Part shown: positions 1 through 8,019 of the stretch, one piece after another
Layout of the letters: every line of letters begins with the position of its first letter
Numbering within the stretch: position 1 is the first letter of the stretch
Source of the DNA: Streptosporangium violaceochromogenes
GTDB taxonomy: Bacteria > Actinomycetota > Actinomycetes > Streptosporangiales > Streptosporangiaceae
Direction: 5' to 3'
DNA: 64,000 nucleotides
Assembly (NCBI RefSeq): GCF_014654615.1
Contig: NZ_BNBB01000016.1
Coordinates: 62,001-126,000 of the forward strand
The notes under the pieces: generated by a model
The model's database searches: none
Seen by the model: only the letters and a program-made list of their open reading frames with translations
What the model was told of the DNA's origin: nothing
Made by a program: the position numbers and the translations under genes

Positions 1-2
1 TC

Positions 3-137
3 CTTGGCCTGGTTTTTGTGACCATGACGGGGATGCTCCTGAGACTTCGGTTCTTCCGCGGGTTCACCCTGGTGGTGATCTTCGCGGTGGAATTCGCGGG
101 GGTGGCCGTCGGTATCGTCGCGAGGGCGTTCTTATAG
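3..137 (+). CDS. C-terminal fragment of a membrane protein
   Basis: An open frame enters from the left edge and stops at a TAG at 135-137, giving 44 residues. They hold two hydrophobic stretches, LGLVFVTMTGMLL and FTLVVIFAVEFAGVAVGIVA, separated by a short Arg/Phe-rich segment (RLRFFRG). This is the pattern of the last two membrane helices of an integral membrane protein. The start and most of the gene lie outside the window, so no family can be named. The gene ends only a few bases before the decayed Nudix sequence on the other strand. Confidence 0.5.
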   Translation, partial: LGLVFVTMTGMLLRLRFFRGFTLVVIFAVEFAGVAVGIVARAFL

Positions 138-144
138 GGGTCAG

Positions 145-330
145 CAAGGTGCCCTCCGTACGACGGGCACCGGCGCTACGTAGCTCCTCACGAGCCAGAT
201 GCTCCGGTTCGGCGACGGCTAGATCGGGGAGGGTGCCCTGCGGGAACTCCCGCGACCGTCGGGCTATCGGGTAACGGTACTGCTCCACCAGGTGAAAGCC
301 GTGATCCTCCATCGCGATGATCAGCTGTAG
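145..330 (-). pseudogene. Decayed Nudix (ADP-ribose pyrophosphatase-like) gene
   Basis: The minus-strand translation contains LIIAMEDHGFHLVEQYRYPI followed by ARRSREFPQGTLPD and a helix-like stretch ending LAREELRSAGA. The LVEQYRYP...EFPQG pattern is typical of ADP-ribose pyrophosphatase-type Nudix hydrolases, just before and into the Nudix box. Similarity continues upstream of the ATG at 312 (LIIA) up to a stop codon, so the N-terminal strand is lost. The box ends REELRSAGA instead of REUxEExGU, and the catalytic-domain C-terminus is missing. It reads as a truncated remnant. An intact but different Nudix gene lies on the other strand at 401-844. A short functional protein cannot be excluded. 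Confidence 0.55.
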
Positions 331-400
331 ACCTCACCGGCCTCACCCTTGGGCTATCGTCACGGGCGTCATACCCGCCTCGGGAAAGGCCGGCGCCCCC

Positions 401-844
401 ATGACGAAGCAGCGTCAGCAGGTCACCGTGGACGTCCACGTGATCCTCGAACGCGATGGCCGCATCCTGCTGTCTCTTCGCCGGGGCACCGGGTATGCCG
501 ACGGGCTGTACTGCCTGCCCTCCGGACACCTCGACCCCGGTGAATCCGTCGTCGACTGCGCCGTCCGCGAGGCCCGGGAGGAGGTCGGTGTCACCGTCGA
601 CCCCGGCCGTCTGCGACCGGCCACCGTGGTCCACCACCTGTCCCCCGGCGGCCGTCCGCGCGTCGGGTTCTTCTTCGCCACCGACACCTGGGACGGCGAG
701 GTGGTCAACGCCGAGCCGGACAAGTGCGCCAAGATCGAGTGGGTGCCCGCTGACGCCCTGCCGGACAACACCGTTCCGTACACCGCCGCCGGAGTCGGGT
801 TCTACCGCACCGGCACCGGTATCGGCGTCCATGGCCGGCCTTGA
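401..844 (+). CDS. Nudix hydrolase, MutT-like
   Basis: A 147-residue Nudix protein expected to hydrolyse a nucleoside diphosphate linked to another moiety; the substrate cannot be read from sequence. The Nudix box is complete: G42, E48, R56-E57, E60-E61 and G63 fit Gx5Ex7REUxEExGU, with E60 and E61 as likely metal ligands. The protein is a single domain with no signal peptide. I chose the ATG at 401 because the conserved first strand (VDVHVILERDG) starts about ten residues later; an upstream frame to 317 lacks recognisable sequence. It stands alone between the decayed Nudix remnant and a long intergenic region. Nucleotide-pool sanitation is a family-level guess. Confidence 0.88.
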   Translation: MTKQRQQVTVDVHVILERDGRILLSLRRGTGYADGLYCLPSGHLDPGESVVDCAVREAREEVGVTVDPGRLRPATVVHHLSPGGRPRVGFFFATDTWDGEVVNAEPDKCAKIEWVPADALPDNTVPYTAAGVGFYRTGTGIGVHGRP

Positions 845-851
845 GCCGGCC
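833..851 (+). terminator. Hairpin overlapping the Nudix stop codon
   Basis: GGCCGGC (833-839) and GCCGGCC (845-851) form a perfect 7-bp stem with a 5-nt loop that includes the TGA stop. No T-run follows, so it would be a weak or Rho-assisted terminator at best. Confidence 0.3.
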
Positions 852-912
852 CCCGTACAGCGGGACCGCGTTTCCCGGGGCGCGGACGGAAGGGGAGTTG
901 GGGAAAAGAAAG

Positions 913-997
913 AACCCCGGGCCTGCTCCCCCCGCTGTGCGGGAGGGCCGGAGGGACCAAAGACGGGCGGTGCCCGTCACTCCGGCGGCCCGGGGTT
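913..997 (-). ncRNA. Branched structured RNA / terminator element
   Basis: On the minus strand an 11-bp closing helix (987-997 with 913-923) encloses two arms. Arm one is GCCGGAG/CTCCGGC (947-953 with 980-986) carrying an inner 7-bp hairpin (962-968 with 972-978). Arm two is CCCGC-TGT-GCGGG (931-943). The minus-strand sequence just after the closing helix is CTTTCTTTTCCCC, a U-rich tail. This looks like a three-way-junction RNA ending in a terminator, downstream of the 13-codon ORF at 1064-1105. A further hairpin (1037-1042 with 1046-1051, flanked by GACGC/GCGTC) sits between them. I do not recognise a named RNA family. The pairings are seen; transcription and function are inferred. Confidence 0.5.
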
Positions 998-1063
998 CCG
1001 GTGATTGTCGTGGATTCGCCGAACGTCGCGAGACGCCCGGACAGAGTCCGGAGCCGCGGCGTC

Positions 1064-1105
1064 CTAGCGGACAGCCACCTCGCTAGCCCAACTTTGATCA
1101 ACCAT
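1064..1105 (-). CDS. 13-residue leader-like ORF with an extended Shine-Dalgarno
   Basis: On the minus strand ATG at 1105 opens MVDQSWASEVAVR and ends at TAG (1064-1066). Directly upstream is AAAGGAGGTGGTCC (1111-1124), pairing with nearly the whole 3' tail of actinobacterial 16S rRNA, far longer than usual ribosome sites. The ORF is followed by a hairpin and the branched RNA at 913-997. It contains no run of one amino acid, so classical amino-acid attenuation is not evident. A structural gene downstream on this strand is absent, because the next gene on that side is on the plus strand. It could be a translated small RNA or a stand-alone microprotein. Confidence 0.45.
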   Translation of the reverse strand: MVDQSWASEVAVR

Positions 1106-1131
1106 TGTTTGGACCACCTCCTTTCAGCGTG

Positions 1132-1146
1132 TTCGTACAGTACGAA
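1132..1146. promoter_or_regulatory. Perfect 7-1-7 palindrome TTCGTACAGTACGAA
   Basis: TTCGTAC and GTACGAA flank one base. On the minus strand TACTGT inside it can act as a -10 box, with TTGCCC 18 bp upstream as a -35. It lies about 30 bp before the 13-codon ORF, so it is well placed as an operator for that transcript. The regulator is unknown; the sequence does not resemble a Zur-type A/T-rich box. Confidence 0.4.
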
Positions 1147-1535
1147 ACGCCGGGCGGCCGGGGCAAACGAATATTCGCGGCCTTGACGCTCCGGCGTTCC
1201 GTACGGCGCTGACCGGGCCCGATGGCCGGGAAGGCGGTCTTTCGCGCGGTACCCCCCGTCCTGCTCGCTCTTCGACGGCGGAGACGCGAACCGCCGGAGG
1301 GCCCCATCGGTCCGGCCCCGCCCGCCACCGAGCGCGTGCCCGCTCCGGCGCCACGGGGAGCCTCCCCGTGGCTTCCGGAAAAGCGGGAGAGGAATCAGAT
1401 GACAGGTGGGTTCTCCGGGATTTCTGTAGTGAATGGGTGGGGATCAGACGATAAATGTCGCGGCCGGGAACGAGGACGCGGGACGATCGGAGGAGGTGGA
1501 AGCCCCGGGGCGCGAAATACTCTTAGACTCTGGTC
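1147..1535. other. Intergenic region upstream of nur
   Basis: No convincing gene is visible. A 10-bp GC-rich hairpin (1350-1360 with 1362-1372) sits in the middle and could separate the minus-strand element from nur. The last 60 bases before nur contain ATACTCTTAGACT, which offers a -10-like TACTCT and leaves a very short or absent 5' leader for nur. Confidence 0.4.
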
Positions 1536-1949
1536 ATGACCGAGATGTCGTGGCACGAGCAACTGCGGGCGCGCGGATACCGGGTCACCCCGCAGCGCCA
1601 GTTGGTGCTTGAGGCGATTCAGGCCGCCGAGCACGCGACTCCCGACGAGATCTGCGCCAGGGTGCGCGAGACCGCTCGCGGGGTCAACATCTCGACCGTC
1701 TACCGGACCCTTGAGCTCCTTGAGGAGCTCGGCCTGGTCACCCACACCCACCTCGGGCACGGCGCGCCCACCTACCACCTGGCCGCCGACGCCGACCACG
1801 TGCACCTGGTCTGCCACGAGTGCGGAGAGATCAGCGAGGTCCGGCCCGAACTGGTGCGGGACTTCGCCACCAGGCTCAACGAGGAGTTCGACTTCGCCGT
1901 CGACGTGCACCACCTCACGGTCTTCGGCCGCTGCCGCAAGTGCCGCTGA
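1536..1949 (+). CDS. nur: Fur-family regulator, Nur (nickel uptake regulator)-like
   Basis: A 137-residue Fur-family repressor. The winged helix covers residues 1-80, with recognition-helix sequence NISTVYRTLELLEELGLV. The dimerisation domain carries a His cluster (HLAADADHVHLVC) and structural-zinc pairs C93-x2-C96 and C133-x2-C136. The sequence closely recalls Streptomyces Nur (SCO4180), which represses nickel uptake and controls superoxide dismutase genes. The next gene is a YgfZ protein in both places, which supports orthology. ATG at 1536 starts the normal family N-terminus; the Shine-Dalgarno is weak, consistent with a near-leaderless transcript. A possible target is the Cbi importer at 39.3 kb. 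Being another Fur paralogue is the main alternative. Confidence 0.87.
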   Translation: MTEMSWHEQLRARGYRVTPQRQLVLEAIQAAEHATPDEICARVRETARGVNISTVYRTLELLEELGLVTHTHLGHGAPTYHLAADADHVHLVCHECGEISEVRPELVRDFATRLNEEFDFAVDVHHLTVFGRCRKCR

Positions 1950-1968
1950 CGGCTCGTAGGCTTGGCTC

Positions 1969-2955
1969 ATGCGAAGCCCTCTGCTGGACACACCGGGCGC
2001 GGTCGCGGCCGAGACGCCCGACGCCGACGTCGCCGGACACTACGGTGACCCCTTCGCCGAGCAGCGCGCCCTGCTCGCCGGTGAGGCGATGGTCGACCGG
2101 AGCAACCGCGAGGTCGTCCGGATCTCAGGCCCCGACCGGCTGAGCTGGCTCAACAGCCTGAGCTCGCAGAAGGTCGACGACCTGGAGCCCGGCCGGGCCA
2201 CTCAGACGCTGCTCCTGGACGCCCAGGGCAGGGTGGAGCACCACCTCACGCTCGTCGACGACGGTGAGGCCGTGTGGGCGCACGTGGAGCCTGGCACCTC
2301 GGCGGAGCTCGTCGCCTTCCTGGACAAGATGCGGTTCATGCTCCGGGTCGAGGTCGCCGACGTGACCTCCGCCTACGCGGTGGTCTCGGTGACCGGCGTC
2401 GCCCGGCCGGTTCCGCCCGCCGGGGCCATTGTCGTCGGTGACGACGTGCTGCTCCCGCGCGACCTGCTGACCGAGCGGCTCGGGGGGCTGCGGCTCGCCG
2501 GGCTCTGGGCCCACGAGGCGTTGCGCGTCGAGGAGCACCGTCCCCGTCTGGGGTTCGAGACCGACCACAAGACGATTCCGCACGAGGTGGGCTGGATCGG
2601 CTCGGCCCTTCACCTGAGCAAGGGGTGCTACAAGGGCCAGGAGACCGTGGCCCGTGTCCACAACCTCGGTCATCCCCCGCGCCGCCTGGTCTTCCTGCAC
2701 CTGGACGGCAGCGCCGACACCCTGCCCGGACACGGGGCCCCCGTGGTCCACGACGGTACGGAGGTCGGTTTCGTCGGCACCTCCGCCCGCCACCACGAGC
2801 TGGGCCCGATCGCGCTCGCGGTGATCAAGCGCACCGTCCCGGTGGAGGCCACGCTCCAGGCCGGGGGGGTGGCGGCCTCCCAGGAGGTCGTCGTGCCGCC
2901 GGACGCGGGCCGCAACGTCCAGATCGACCCGGCGCTGCGACGCCGCGTCCGCTGA
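1969..2955 (+). CDS. ygfZ: YgfZ/GcvT-domain folate-binding protein
   Basis: A 328-residue protein of the GcvT-like, tetrahydrofolate-binding YgfZ family, which supports Fe-S cluster assembly and repair in the cytoplasm. The family hallmark K-G-C-Y-x-G-Q-E is present (KGCYKGQE, with the Cys at 220). N-terminal sequence with SWLNSLSSQKVDDL matches the first GcvT subdomain, and the C-terminal barrel follows the KGCYxGQE loop. It begins 19 bp after nur and probably shares its transcript. Length is normal for the actinobacterial form. No oddities seen. Confidence 0.88.
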   Translation: MRSPLLDTPGAVAAETPDADVAGHYGDPFAEQRALLAGEAMVDRSNREVVRISGPDRLSWLNSLSSQKVDDLEPGRATQTLLLDAQGRVEHHLTLVDDGEAVWAHVEPGTSAELVAFLDKMRFMLRVEVADVTSAYAVVSVTGVARPVPPAGAIVVGDDVLLPRDLLTERLGGLRLAGLWAHEALRVEEHRPRLGFETDHKTIPHEVGWIGSALHLSKGCYKGQETVARVHNLGHPPRRLVFLHLDGSADTLPGHGAPVVHDGTEVGFVGTSARHHELGPIALAVIKRTVPVEATLQAGGVAASQEVVVPPDAGRNVQIDPALRRRVR

Positions 2956-3085
2956 GGGGGAGCGGGCGCGAAGGGGCCCGCGGATCAGTTCTTTGACCAG
3001 ACGGCGCCGTAGCGCGGCGAGGCCGCGTCGTCCACGGTGAGGGTGACCTCAGCGGGTCGGGAGCCGTCTCGGCGCCTTCCGGCCC

Positions 3086-3122
3086 TTCTCGGACCTCGGG
3101 GGGCTTTCTCGGACCTCGGGGG
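3086..3122. repeat. Two-copy 17-bp direct repeat, period 20
   Basis: TTCTCGGACCTCGGGGG occurs at 3086-3102 and again at 3106-3122, in the gap between ygfZ and the convergent dtd gene. It is probably a slippage product in a GC-rich spacer. Confidence 0.75.
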
Positions 3123-3166
3123 AGGGGGCGCCGTCCACGCCGGGGCCGCCGTCGATCGATGTCTTC

Positions 3167-3592
3167 TCAGACGTCGAGGATCAGCGTGATCGGCCCGTCG
3201 TTGGTCAGTTCCACCTTCATGTCGGCGCCGAACACCCCGGTCTCCACCCGGGCGCCCAGAGCGCGCAGTTCGGCGCAGACGGCCTCCACCAGCGGCTCGG
3301 CGACCGGCCCCGGGGCCGCGGCCTGCCAGGTGGGGCGGCGGCCCTTGCGGGCGTCGCCGTACAGGGTGAACTGGCTGACGACCAGCAGGGGCGCGCCGAT
3401 GTCGGAGCAGGACTTCTCCCCGGACAGGATCCGCAGGCCCCAGAGCTTGGCGGCGAGCCGGCCGGCCTCGGCCCGGGTGTCGGTGTGGGTCACCCCGACC
3501 AGCACCAGCAGGCCGGGCTCGTCGACGGCCCCGACCGTCACCCCGTCCACCTTCACCGAAGCGGAGCTCACCCGCTGCACGACAGCACGCAT
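3167..3592 (-). CDS. dtd: D-aminoacyl-tRNA deacylase
   Basis: A 141-residue DTD enzyme that removes D-amino acids (and glycine mischarged on tRNA-Ala) from tRNA in the cytoplasm. It starts [13 protein letters not shown], as the family does. The SQFTLYGD motif (73-80) and the NDGP motif with the cross-subunit Gly-Pro pair (131-134) form the active site. ATG at 3592 gives the canonical N-terminus; the 61 extra in-frame residues upstream are not conserved. It is divergent from the asparaginase gene, with 72 bp between the two starts. Confidence 0.95.
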   Translation of the reverse strand: MRAVVQRVSSASVKVDGVTVGAVDEPGLLVLVGVTHTDTRAEAGRLAAKLWGLRILSGEKSCSDIGAPLLVVSQFTLYGDARKGRRPTWQAAAPGPVAEPLVEAVCAELRALGARVETGVFGADMKVELTNDGPITLILDV

Positions 3593-3664
3593 GCCCCCAT
3601 CATTCCGTCTTCTGCCCCCTCCGTAGAATCCAGCCAAAAGGGGCGAGGAGACGAGGAGGCATGG

Positions 3665-4606
3665 GTGTCCGGTGAGGTGTTGACCGTCGAGGTCGTTCGT
3701 TCGGGCTTCGTGGAGTCCGTGCACCGGGCGCGTCTGCTGGCCGTCGACGCCGGGGGCTCTCCGGTGAGGGTGCACGGTGCGGTGGACGCCCTGGTCTCGC
3801 CGCGTTCGGCGGTGAAGCCGCTACAGGCGCTCGGCATGATCCGCGCCGGGCTGCCACTGCGGGACGAGCTGCTCGCGCTGTCGTGCGCCAGTCATCTGGG
3901 GGAACCGTTCCACCTGGACGGGGTCCGGAAGATCCTCGGAGAGGCCGGCCTGGGCGAGGACGCGCTGCGCTGCCCGGAGGACCTTCCCGGTGACCCCGCC
4001 TCCCGTGACGAGGTGCTCCGGTCGGGCGGCGGACCGGCCCGGATCTTCATGAACTGCTCGGGCAAGCACGCGGCGATGCTCGCCACCTGCGCGGTCAACG
4101 ACTGGCCCCTGGAGACTTATCTGGACCCGGCGCATCCGCTGCAGAGGGCCATCCGTGACACGGTGAGCGAGCTGAGCGGCGAGCTGATCGCGGCCACCGG
4201 GGTGGACGGCTGCGGCGCCCCGCTGTTCTTCGTGTCGACGGTGGGGGTGACCAGGGCCTTTCGCGCCTTGGTCCAGGTCGCCCCCGGCACGCCCGAGCGC
4301 CAGGTCGCCGACGCCTTCCGCACGCACCCCGAGTGGACGTCCGGCACGACGCGGCCCGAGGTCCGGCTGATGCGGGCGCTTCCGGGGCTGATGGTGAAGA
4401 CCGGCGCGGAGGCGTTCGCCGCTTTCGCCTTCGCCGACGGCCGTGCCGGGGCCGTCAAGATCGAGGACGGCGGTGGCCGGGCGCAGATCCCCGTCGTCGT
4501 CACGGCCCTGCGCGCCCTGGGGTTCGAGGCTCCCGAACTCGACGAGCTCGCGACCGGTGTGCTGCTCGGCGGGGGGCGGCCCGTGGGGGAGATCCGCGTG
4601 CGCTGA
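3665..4606 (+). CDS. L-asparaginase II family protein
   Basis: A 313-residue member of the asparaginase II family (PF06089), annotated as hydrolysing L-asparagine to aspartate and ammonia. Family features are [14 protein letters not shown] at the N-terminus, [35 protein letters not shown] and [13 protein letters not shown] at 3665 follows a good GAGGAGG ribosome site 7 bp upstream, and the protein has no signal peptide. It is divergent from dtd. Biochemistry is thin for this family, so the substrate is a family-level assignment. Confidence 0.88.
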   Translation: MSGEVLTVEVVRSGFVESVHRARLLAVDAGGSPVRVHGAVDALVSPRSAVKPLQALGMIRAGLPLRDELLALSCASHLGEPFHLDGVRKILGEAGLGEDALRCPEDLPGDPASRDEVLRSGGGPARIFMNCSGKHAAMLATCAVNDWPLETYLDPAHPLQRAIRDTVSELSGELIAATGVDGCGAPLFFVSTVGVTRAFRALVQVAPGTPERQVADAFRTHPEWTSGTTRPEVRLMRALPGLMVKTGAEAFAAFAFADGRAGAVKIEDGGGRAQIPVVVTALRALGFEAPELDELATGVLLGGGRPVGEIRVR

Positions 4607-5104
4607 GGGCCCGCGGCCCACCGGCCGACCGAGGAACGGGCATCGACGTTCAACGAGACGTCATCGAGCAGGTCCGCCGGCTCGCCGCTGCCGGGCCGGC
4701 CCCAAACCCACTGGGTCACCGACGGTTTCCTCGACGAAGCGGGCGGAAGGCCGGCCAGGAGCCGTGTGTCACCGACACGCCGGAAGCCCTCTGTCGTGCG
4801 ATCGATCTCGGCTTGGAGATCCTTGTCACCGGCGGACGTCTCCGGCAGCCGGGGACCGGTCACCTCGGCGACGGACTCCGGCTCGCCGGTGGCCGGAGGG
4901 CGGCGGGGGGAGAACATTGTGATCCGCCCGCTACCCGCCCGCCCGGATAGAATGCCGATCTGCTCACGATGATCCCCTCGGGCGACGGCGCGAGGATCAC
5001 CGCTCCGCGAGGAGGCCGTGGATCCGAGCCGGAGGCTTCCGGCCACCGCCTGTGCCCGGTGGGTCGCCGCCGTCGCCGGCGGCTTGGAACTTCCCCGAGG
5101 TGGC
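4607..5104. other. Gene-poor spacer
   Basis: No gene can be supported. A minus-strand frame around 4640-4920 has locally coding-like composition but merges into the antisense of the asparaginase, and I recognise no family in it. A small GTGTC-ACC-GACAC hairpin lies at 4766-4778. Confidence 0.4.
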
Positions 5105-5836
5105 ATGCGCGGGTCTGGATGGGAACGATCCCGAGCGGCCATTGCCACGTTCTTTGTGGTGATTTTCTGCCTTATTTCGGGATGCAGTGGTACGGCGAGA
5201 GTGCGGTCGGACCCGGGCTTCCTCCCCACCCCGGGTCACTCCGCGGTCTCGGCTCACACCACGCGCCCGATCAGGGCTCCGCTGGTCATGATCGTCGGTG
5301 ACAGCTTCACGGTCGGCTCCGGACCGATCCAGAGGTGGGCGAGCTATCCGGCGCAGGTCGCCCGGGAGATGGGGTGGCAGCTCGTCACCGCGGGAGCGGC
5401 CGGAACGGGCTTCGTCAACCCCGGCAGAGTACGCAGAACGTTCCAGGGGTCGTTCTCCGAGGAACTCTCCTGGCGCCCGGCGCCCGACCTGCTGATCGTC
5501 TCCGGCGGGCACAACGACCGCGCCTCGCCCGGCAGGGTCCACGGGGCCACGAGACGCCTTCTCGACCTGATCCGCACCCACTGGCCCCAGACCAGAGTCG
5601 TGGTGGTCGGTCCCATCTGGATGGGCCGTGCTCCCCTGTGGTCCCATCGGGTCAGGGACGCCATCGCGGTCGCGGCCTCCGAGGAGGGGGTGCCCTTCCT
5701 GGACCCGCTCGGGCAGACCTGGGGACGCGGGGCGGTCCTGCCCGACGGCGTCCACCCCACCCTGCGGGGGCACCTGCGCCTCGCGCGCTGGCTGGCCGGG
5801 GCCCTGCGCGAGCACGGGGTCGGGCCGGACGGATGA
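5105..5836 (+). CDS. SGNH/GDSL hydrolase lipoprotein
   Basis: A 243-residue exported esterase-like protein. Residues 11-27 form a lipoprotein signal ending in lipobox LISGC (C27), so it should be anchored to the outer face of the membrane. SGNH blocks are clear: GDSF with nucleophile S67, G100 region (GAAGTGF), GGHND with N137, and DGVHP with D214 and H217 completing the triad. ATG at 5105 places the signal peptide at the N-terminus with a GAGGTGG ribosome site; GTG at 5018 would add 29 residues in front of the signal. The acyl substrate is unknown, with cell-wall or capsule deacetylation among the possibilities. Confidence 0.85.
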   Translation: MRGSGWERSRAAIATFFVVIFCLISGCSGTARVRSDPGFLPTPGHSAVSAHTTRPIRAPLVMIVGDSFTVGSGPIQRWASYPAQVAREMGWQLVTAGAAGTGFVNPGRVRRTFQGSFSEELSWRPAPDLLIVSGGHNDRASPGRVHGATRRLLDLIRTHWPQTRVVVVGPIWMGRAPLWSHRVRDAIAVAASEEGVPFLDPLGQTWGRGAVLPDGVHPTLRGHLRLARWLAGALREHGVGPDG

Positions 5837-5937
5837 GACCGGCCCGCGGGGCGAGGGCGGCGGCCGGTTGGTTCCCGGAGCGAACACCGGCGTTCGCCGC
5901 CGTGCGCCGTTCTGCCACGCCGTCCTGATTCACGGAA

Positions 5938-5961
5938 TCCCCCGCCTTCAGGCGTGGGGGG
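5938..5961. repeat. Hairpin resembling an IS200/IS605-type end
   Basis: A GAATCCCCCGCC half, TTCA loop and GGCGTGGGGGG half form a long hairpin in the spacer after the SGNH gene. Hairpins of this CCCCGCC-TTxA-GGCGGGG type commonly mark ends of IS200/IS605 and TnpB elements in actinomycetes. No transposase or TnpB is nearby, so it would be a solo end. It may instead simply be a terminator for the SGNH gene. Confidence 0.35.
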
Positions 5962-5977
5962 AAGCCAACAAAGCCTG

Positions 5978-6301
5978 TTAAAGGGGGTCTCCGGTGAGTG
6001 GTCGGGGTTCGGGATGCTGTCTGCGCAGGCGGGCGTAGTGGAGGGCGATCCGCCGCGCGGCACGCTCGGGTTCGCCGGCCCGGTGGGAGGCGTAGACGGG
6101 GCGCTGGTTGCGTGGGTCCCAGCCGCCGCACCACCAGAACCGGTCACCGTTGGACCACACCACCAGGCCGGTCCAGACCGACACCAGGGCCAGGCCGTAA
6201 CCGTCGTGGACGTCGGCGGTGATCCCGTGGTGCTCCAGGGCCACGCGCAGCCTCTCGGCCGCCCGTACCGCCCTGGAGTCGTGCGGTGACATCGCGATCA
6301 T
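5978..6301 (-). CDS. Small hypothetical protein next to an XRE regulator
   Basis: A 107-residue protein I cannot assign. It has an amphipathic N-terminal helix (SRAVRAAERLRVALEHHG) and then a Trp-rich section, VSVWTGLVVWSNGDRFWWCGG, followed by an Arg-rich helix. Small Trp-rich partners of this kind are common beside long XRE regulators in Streptosporangiaceae and Streptomyces. It lies downstream of, and on the same strand as, the XRE gene at 6634. Starts at 6328 (GTG) and 6292 are also possible. Confidence 0.65.
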   Translation of the reverse strand: MIAMSPHDSRAVRAAERLRVALEHHGITADVHDGYGLALVSVWTGLVVWSNGDRFWWCGGWDPRNQRPVYASHRAGEPERAARRIALHYARLRRQHPEPRPLTGDPL

Positions 6302-6596
6302 GGTCGGTGGCTCACCCCGCCCTTCCACCCGTGCGGGTCGTCGTGGACGTACGGCTCGCGGCCGGGCCGCCGGCGAGAGGGGCGAGGGAAGGGCGATCGC
6401 GGGCCGGACCGGGCGGCGTCATCGGCTTCCGGGTGCCCGCCGGCACCCCTGGGCGCGATCACGCCTCGTGCTCCGCTGTGCTCGTCACCCCGTTGTGCGC
6501 CATTTTGGCCTCCAAGATGGGGATCGTGGGATTCGAGGGGCGAAGACCGTGATTTTCTCCGCCACGGCGACCCTACGGATCGCGAGGACGGTCAAA

Positions 6597-6615
6597 GTTC
6601 ACGGTTCCCGTGAAC
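6597..6615 (-). terminator. Hairpin after the XRE gene
   Basis: GTTCACGG and CCGTGAAC form a perfect 8-bp stem with a 3-base loop 18 bp beyond the XRE stop codon. On the minus strand it is followed by TTTGACC. A terminator is likely; the symmetric sequence could also bind a regulator. Confidence 0.45.
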
Positions 6616-6633
6616 AAACCGTTCGAATGCCCA

Positions 6634-7848
6634 TTAGAACACCATGCGATTTTCCAGCCGCCGGAGCTCCTCGGGAACACTCCGGTGATAAACACCGAGC
6701 TGCCTGACCACCTCTCTGGCCGTCGGGTGAAGCCGTACCATTTGCGGAGCGATTTGCTCGGCGTTAAGGATGCGCTTTAACGCCCTGTCGTAATGGTTGA
6801 GCCACAGGTGGCTTCTGGCCATGTCGATCTCGTGATGGGCTCTGCGCTCGGCGTAGAGCGCGGGGGGCGGCCGGAACTCCGCGTCCAGGCGGACCGCCCT
6901 GTCGTGGTCGCCGAGTTCCGTCGCCACCGCGCAGCCGTGGATCACCACGTTGAAGGGGTTGGACTGCAGGCCGTACGGATCACGCCGGTCTCGCGGGTTG
7001 ATCCGGGCCACCGCCTCGGCGGCGAGGCCGTGGTGCTCCCAGGCGACCGTCCGCCGTCCCAGCCGGGCGGCGGAGACGGCGGCGCGCAGGTGGAGTGCCC
7101 CGTAGACCTCCAGGCCCACGGAGGTGGAACGATCCACCTCGGCGGCCGTCCGCCGTACCATGGCCAGCGCGATGTCCTCCGAGCCCAGTGTGAGCAGCAG
7201 CAGCGCCCGCGACAGCGCGACCAGGTGCCGCAGGTGGGGGTCCTCGGCGCGCTGCGCGGCGGCCGAGGCGCGTTCGACGGCGACCTGTGCCAGGTCGTGG
7301 TAGCCCAGGCGGCGGGTGAGGGAGGCCGCCATGGCGTACGCGCGGTTCAGCAGCCGCCAGGACCTCGGCACGCCCGACTCCACCGTGTGGACCGTCAGCT
7401 CCTCCGTGATCGCCGGGAGGCGGCCGCCGAGACTGAGGTGCGCGGCGGCCCCCTGGAGCTTCTGGAGCCTGGACAGCTCCAGGGCCAGCTCGTCGAGCGA
7501 CCGCGGGGGCGTCTCCACCTCGGGGGAGATGTCGGCGTACGCCAGGGCGCGTCTGACGGCGGGAACGGCCGCGTGCACGGCGTCGCTGCGTTTGTCCGAG
7601 CCCCGGTACGGCTGGCCGTTGATCTCGGCGGCGTCGACCGCGCAGGCTCTCGCCACCGCCGCGACGAAGGAGGGGGTCGCCGGTTTGTGCCCCGCCTCGA
7701 CCTGAGCGATCAGGCTGCGGGAGACGTTGGCCTTCGCCGCCAGGCCGGTCTGGGTGAGCCCGCGGCGTTTTCTCGCCCTGGCGATACGGCGGCCCGTCGT
7801 TTCGTTCTCGCCGCCGCCCGTGCCGGAATTCCAGTCGCGGCCGGTCAT
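6634..7848 (-). CDS. XRE-family regulator with long helical C-terminal domain
   Basis: A 404-residue DNA-binding protein. An XRE helix-turn-helix spans about residues 15-70 (RRIARARKRRGLTQTGLAAK then NVSRSLIAQVEAG). The rest, about 330 residues, is alpha-helical and Ala/Leu/Arg-rich in the manner of TPR-like regulators. Such proteins often pair with a small neighbour gene in actinomycetes, here the 107-residue protein downstream. ATG at 7848 lies 7 bp from GAGGAGGG and fits better than the ATG at 7854. The ligand and targets are unknown. Confidence 0.8.
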   Translation of the reverse strand: MTGRDWNSGTGGGENETTGRRIARARKRRGLTQTGLAAKANVSRSLIAQVEAGHKPATPSFVAAVARACAVDAAEINGQPYRGSDKRSDAVHAAVPAVRRALAYADISPEVETPPRSLDELALELSRLQKLQGAAAHLSLGGRLPAITEELTVHTVESGVPRSWRLLNRAYAMAASLTRRLGYHDLAQVAVERASAAAQRAEDPHLRHLVALSRALLLLTLGSEDIALAMVRRTAAEVDRSTSVGLEVYGALHLRAAVSAARLGRRTVAWEHHGLAAEAVARINPRDRRDPYGLQSNPFNVVIHGCAVATELGDHDRAVRLDAEFRPPPALYAERRAHHEIDMARSHLWLNHYDRALKRILNAEQIAPQMVRLHPTAREVVRQLGVYHRSVPEELRRLENRMVF

Positions 7849-8019
7849 CTTCATCCCTCCTCGCGTTGGCGCGACAATTCCACCATAACGGCCGGTTCAT
7901 GCGAGGAAGATGAAGATGATACGGGGCGGCTCTGCTGTTTTCCTATTCATAGGCGATCTCACCGATGAACCTCTTCTTCAGCGGCGACAGCGGTGATATA
8001 GGCGGCGGCCGTGAGCGCG

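Noticed and set aside
4640-4920. Coding-like minus-strand frame after the asparaginase
   Set aside because: It runs into the antisense of that gene, lacks a good ribosome site and resembles no family I know.
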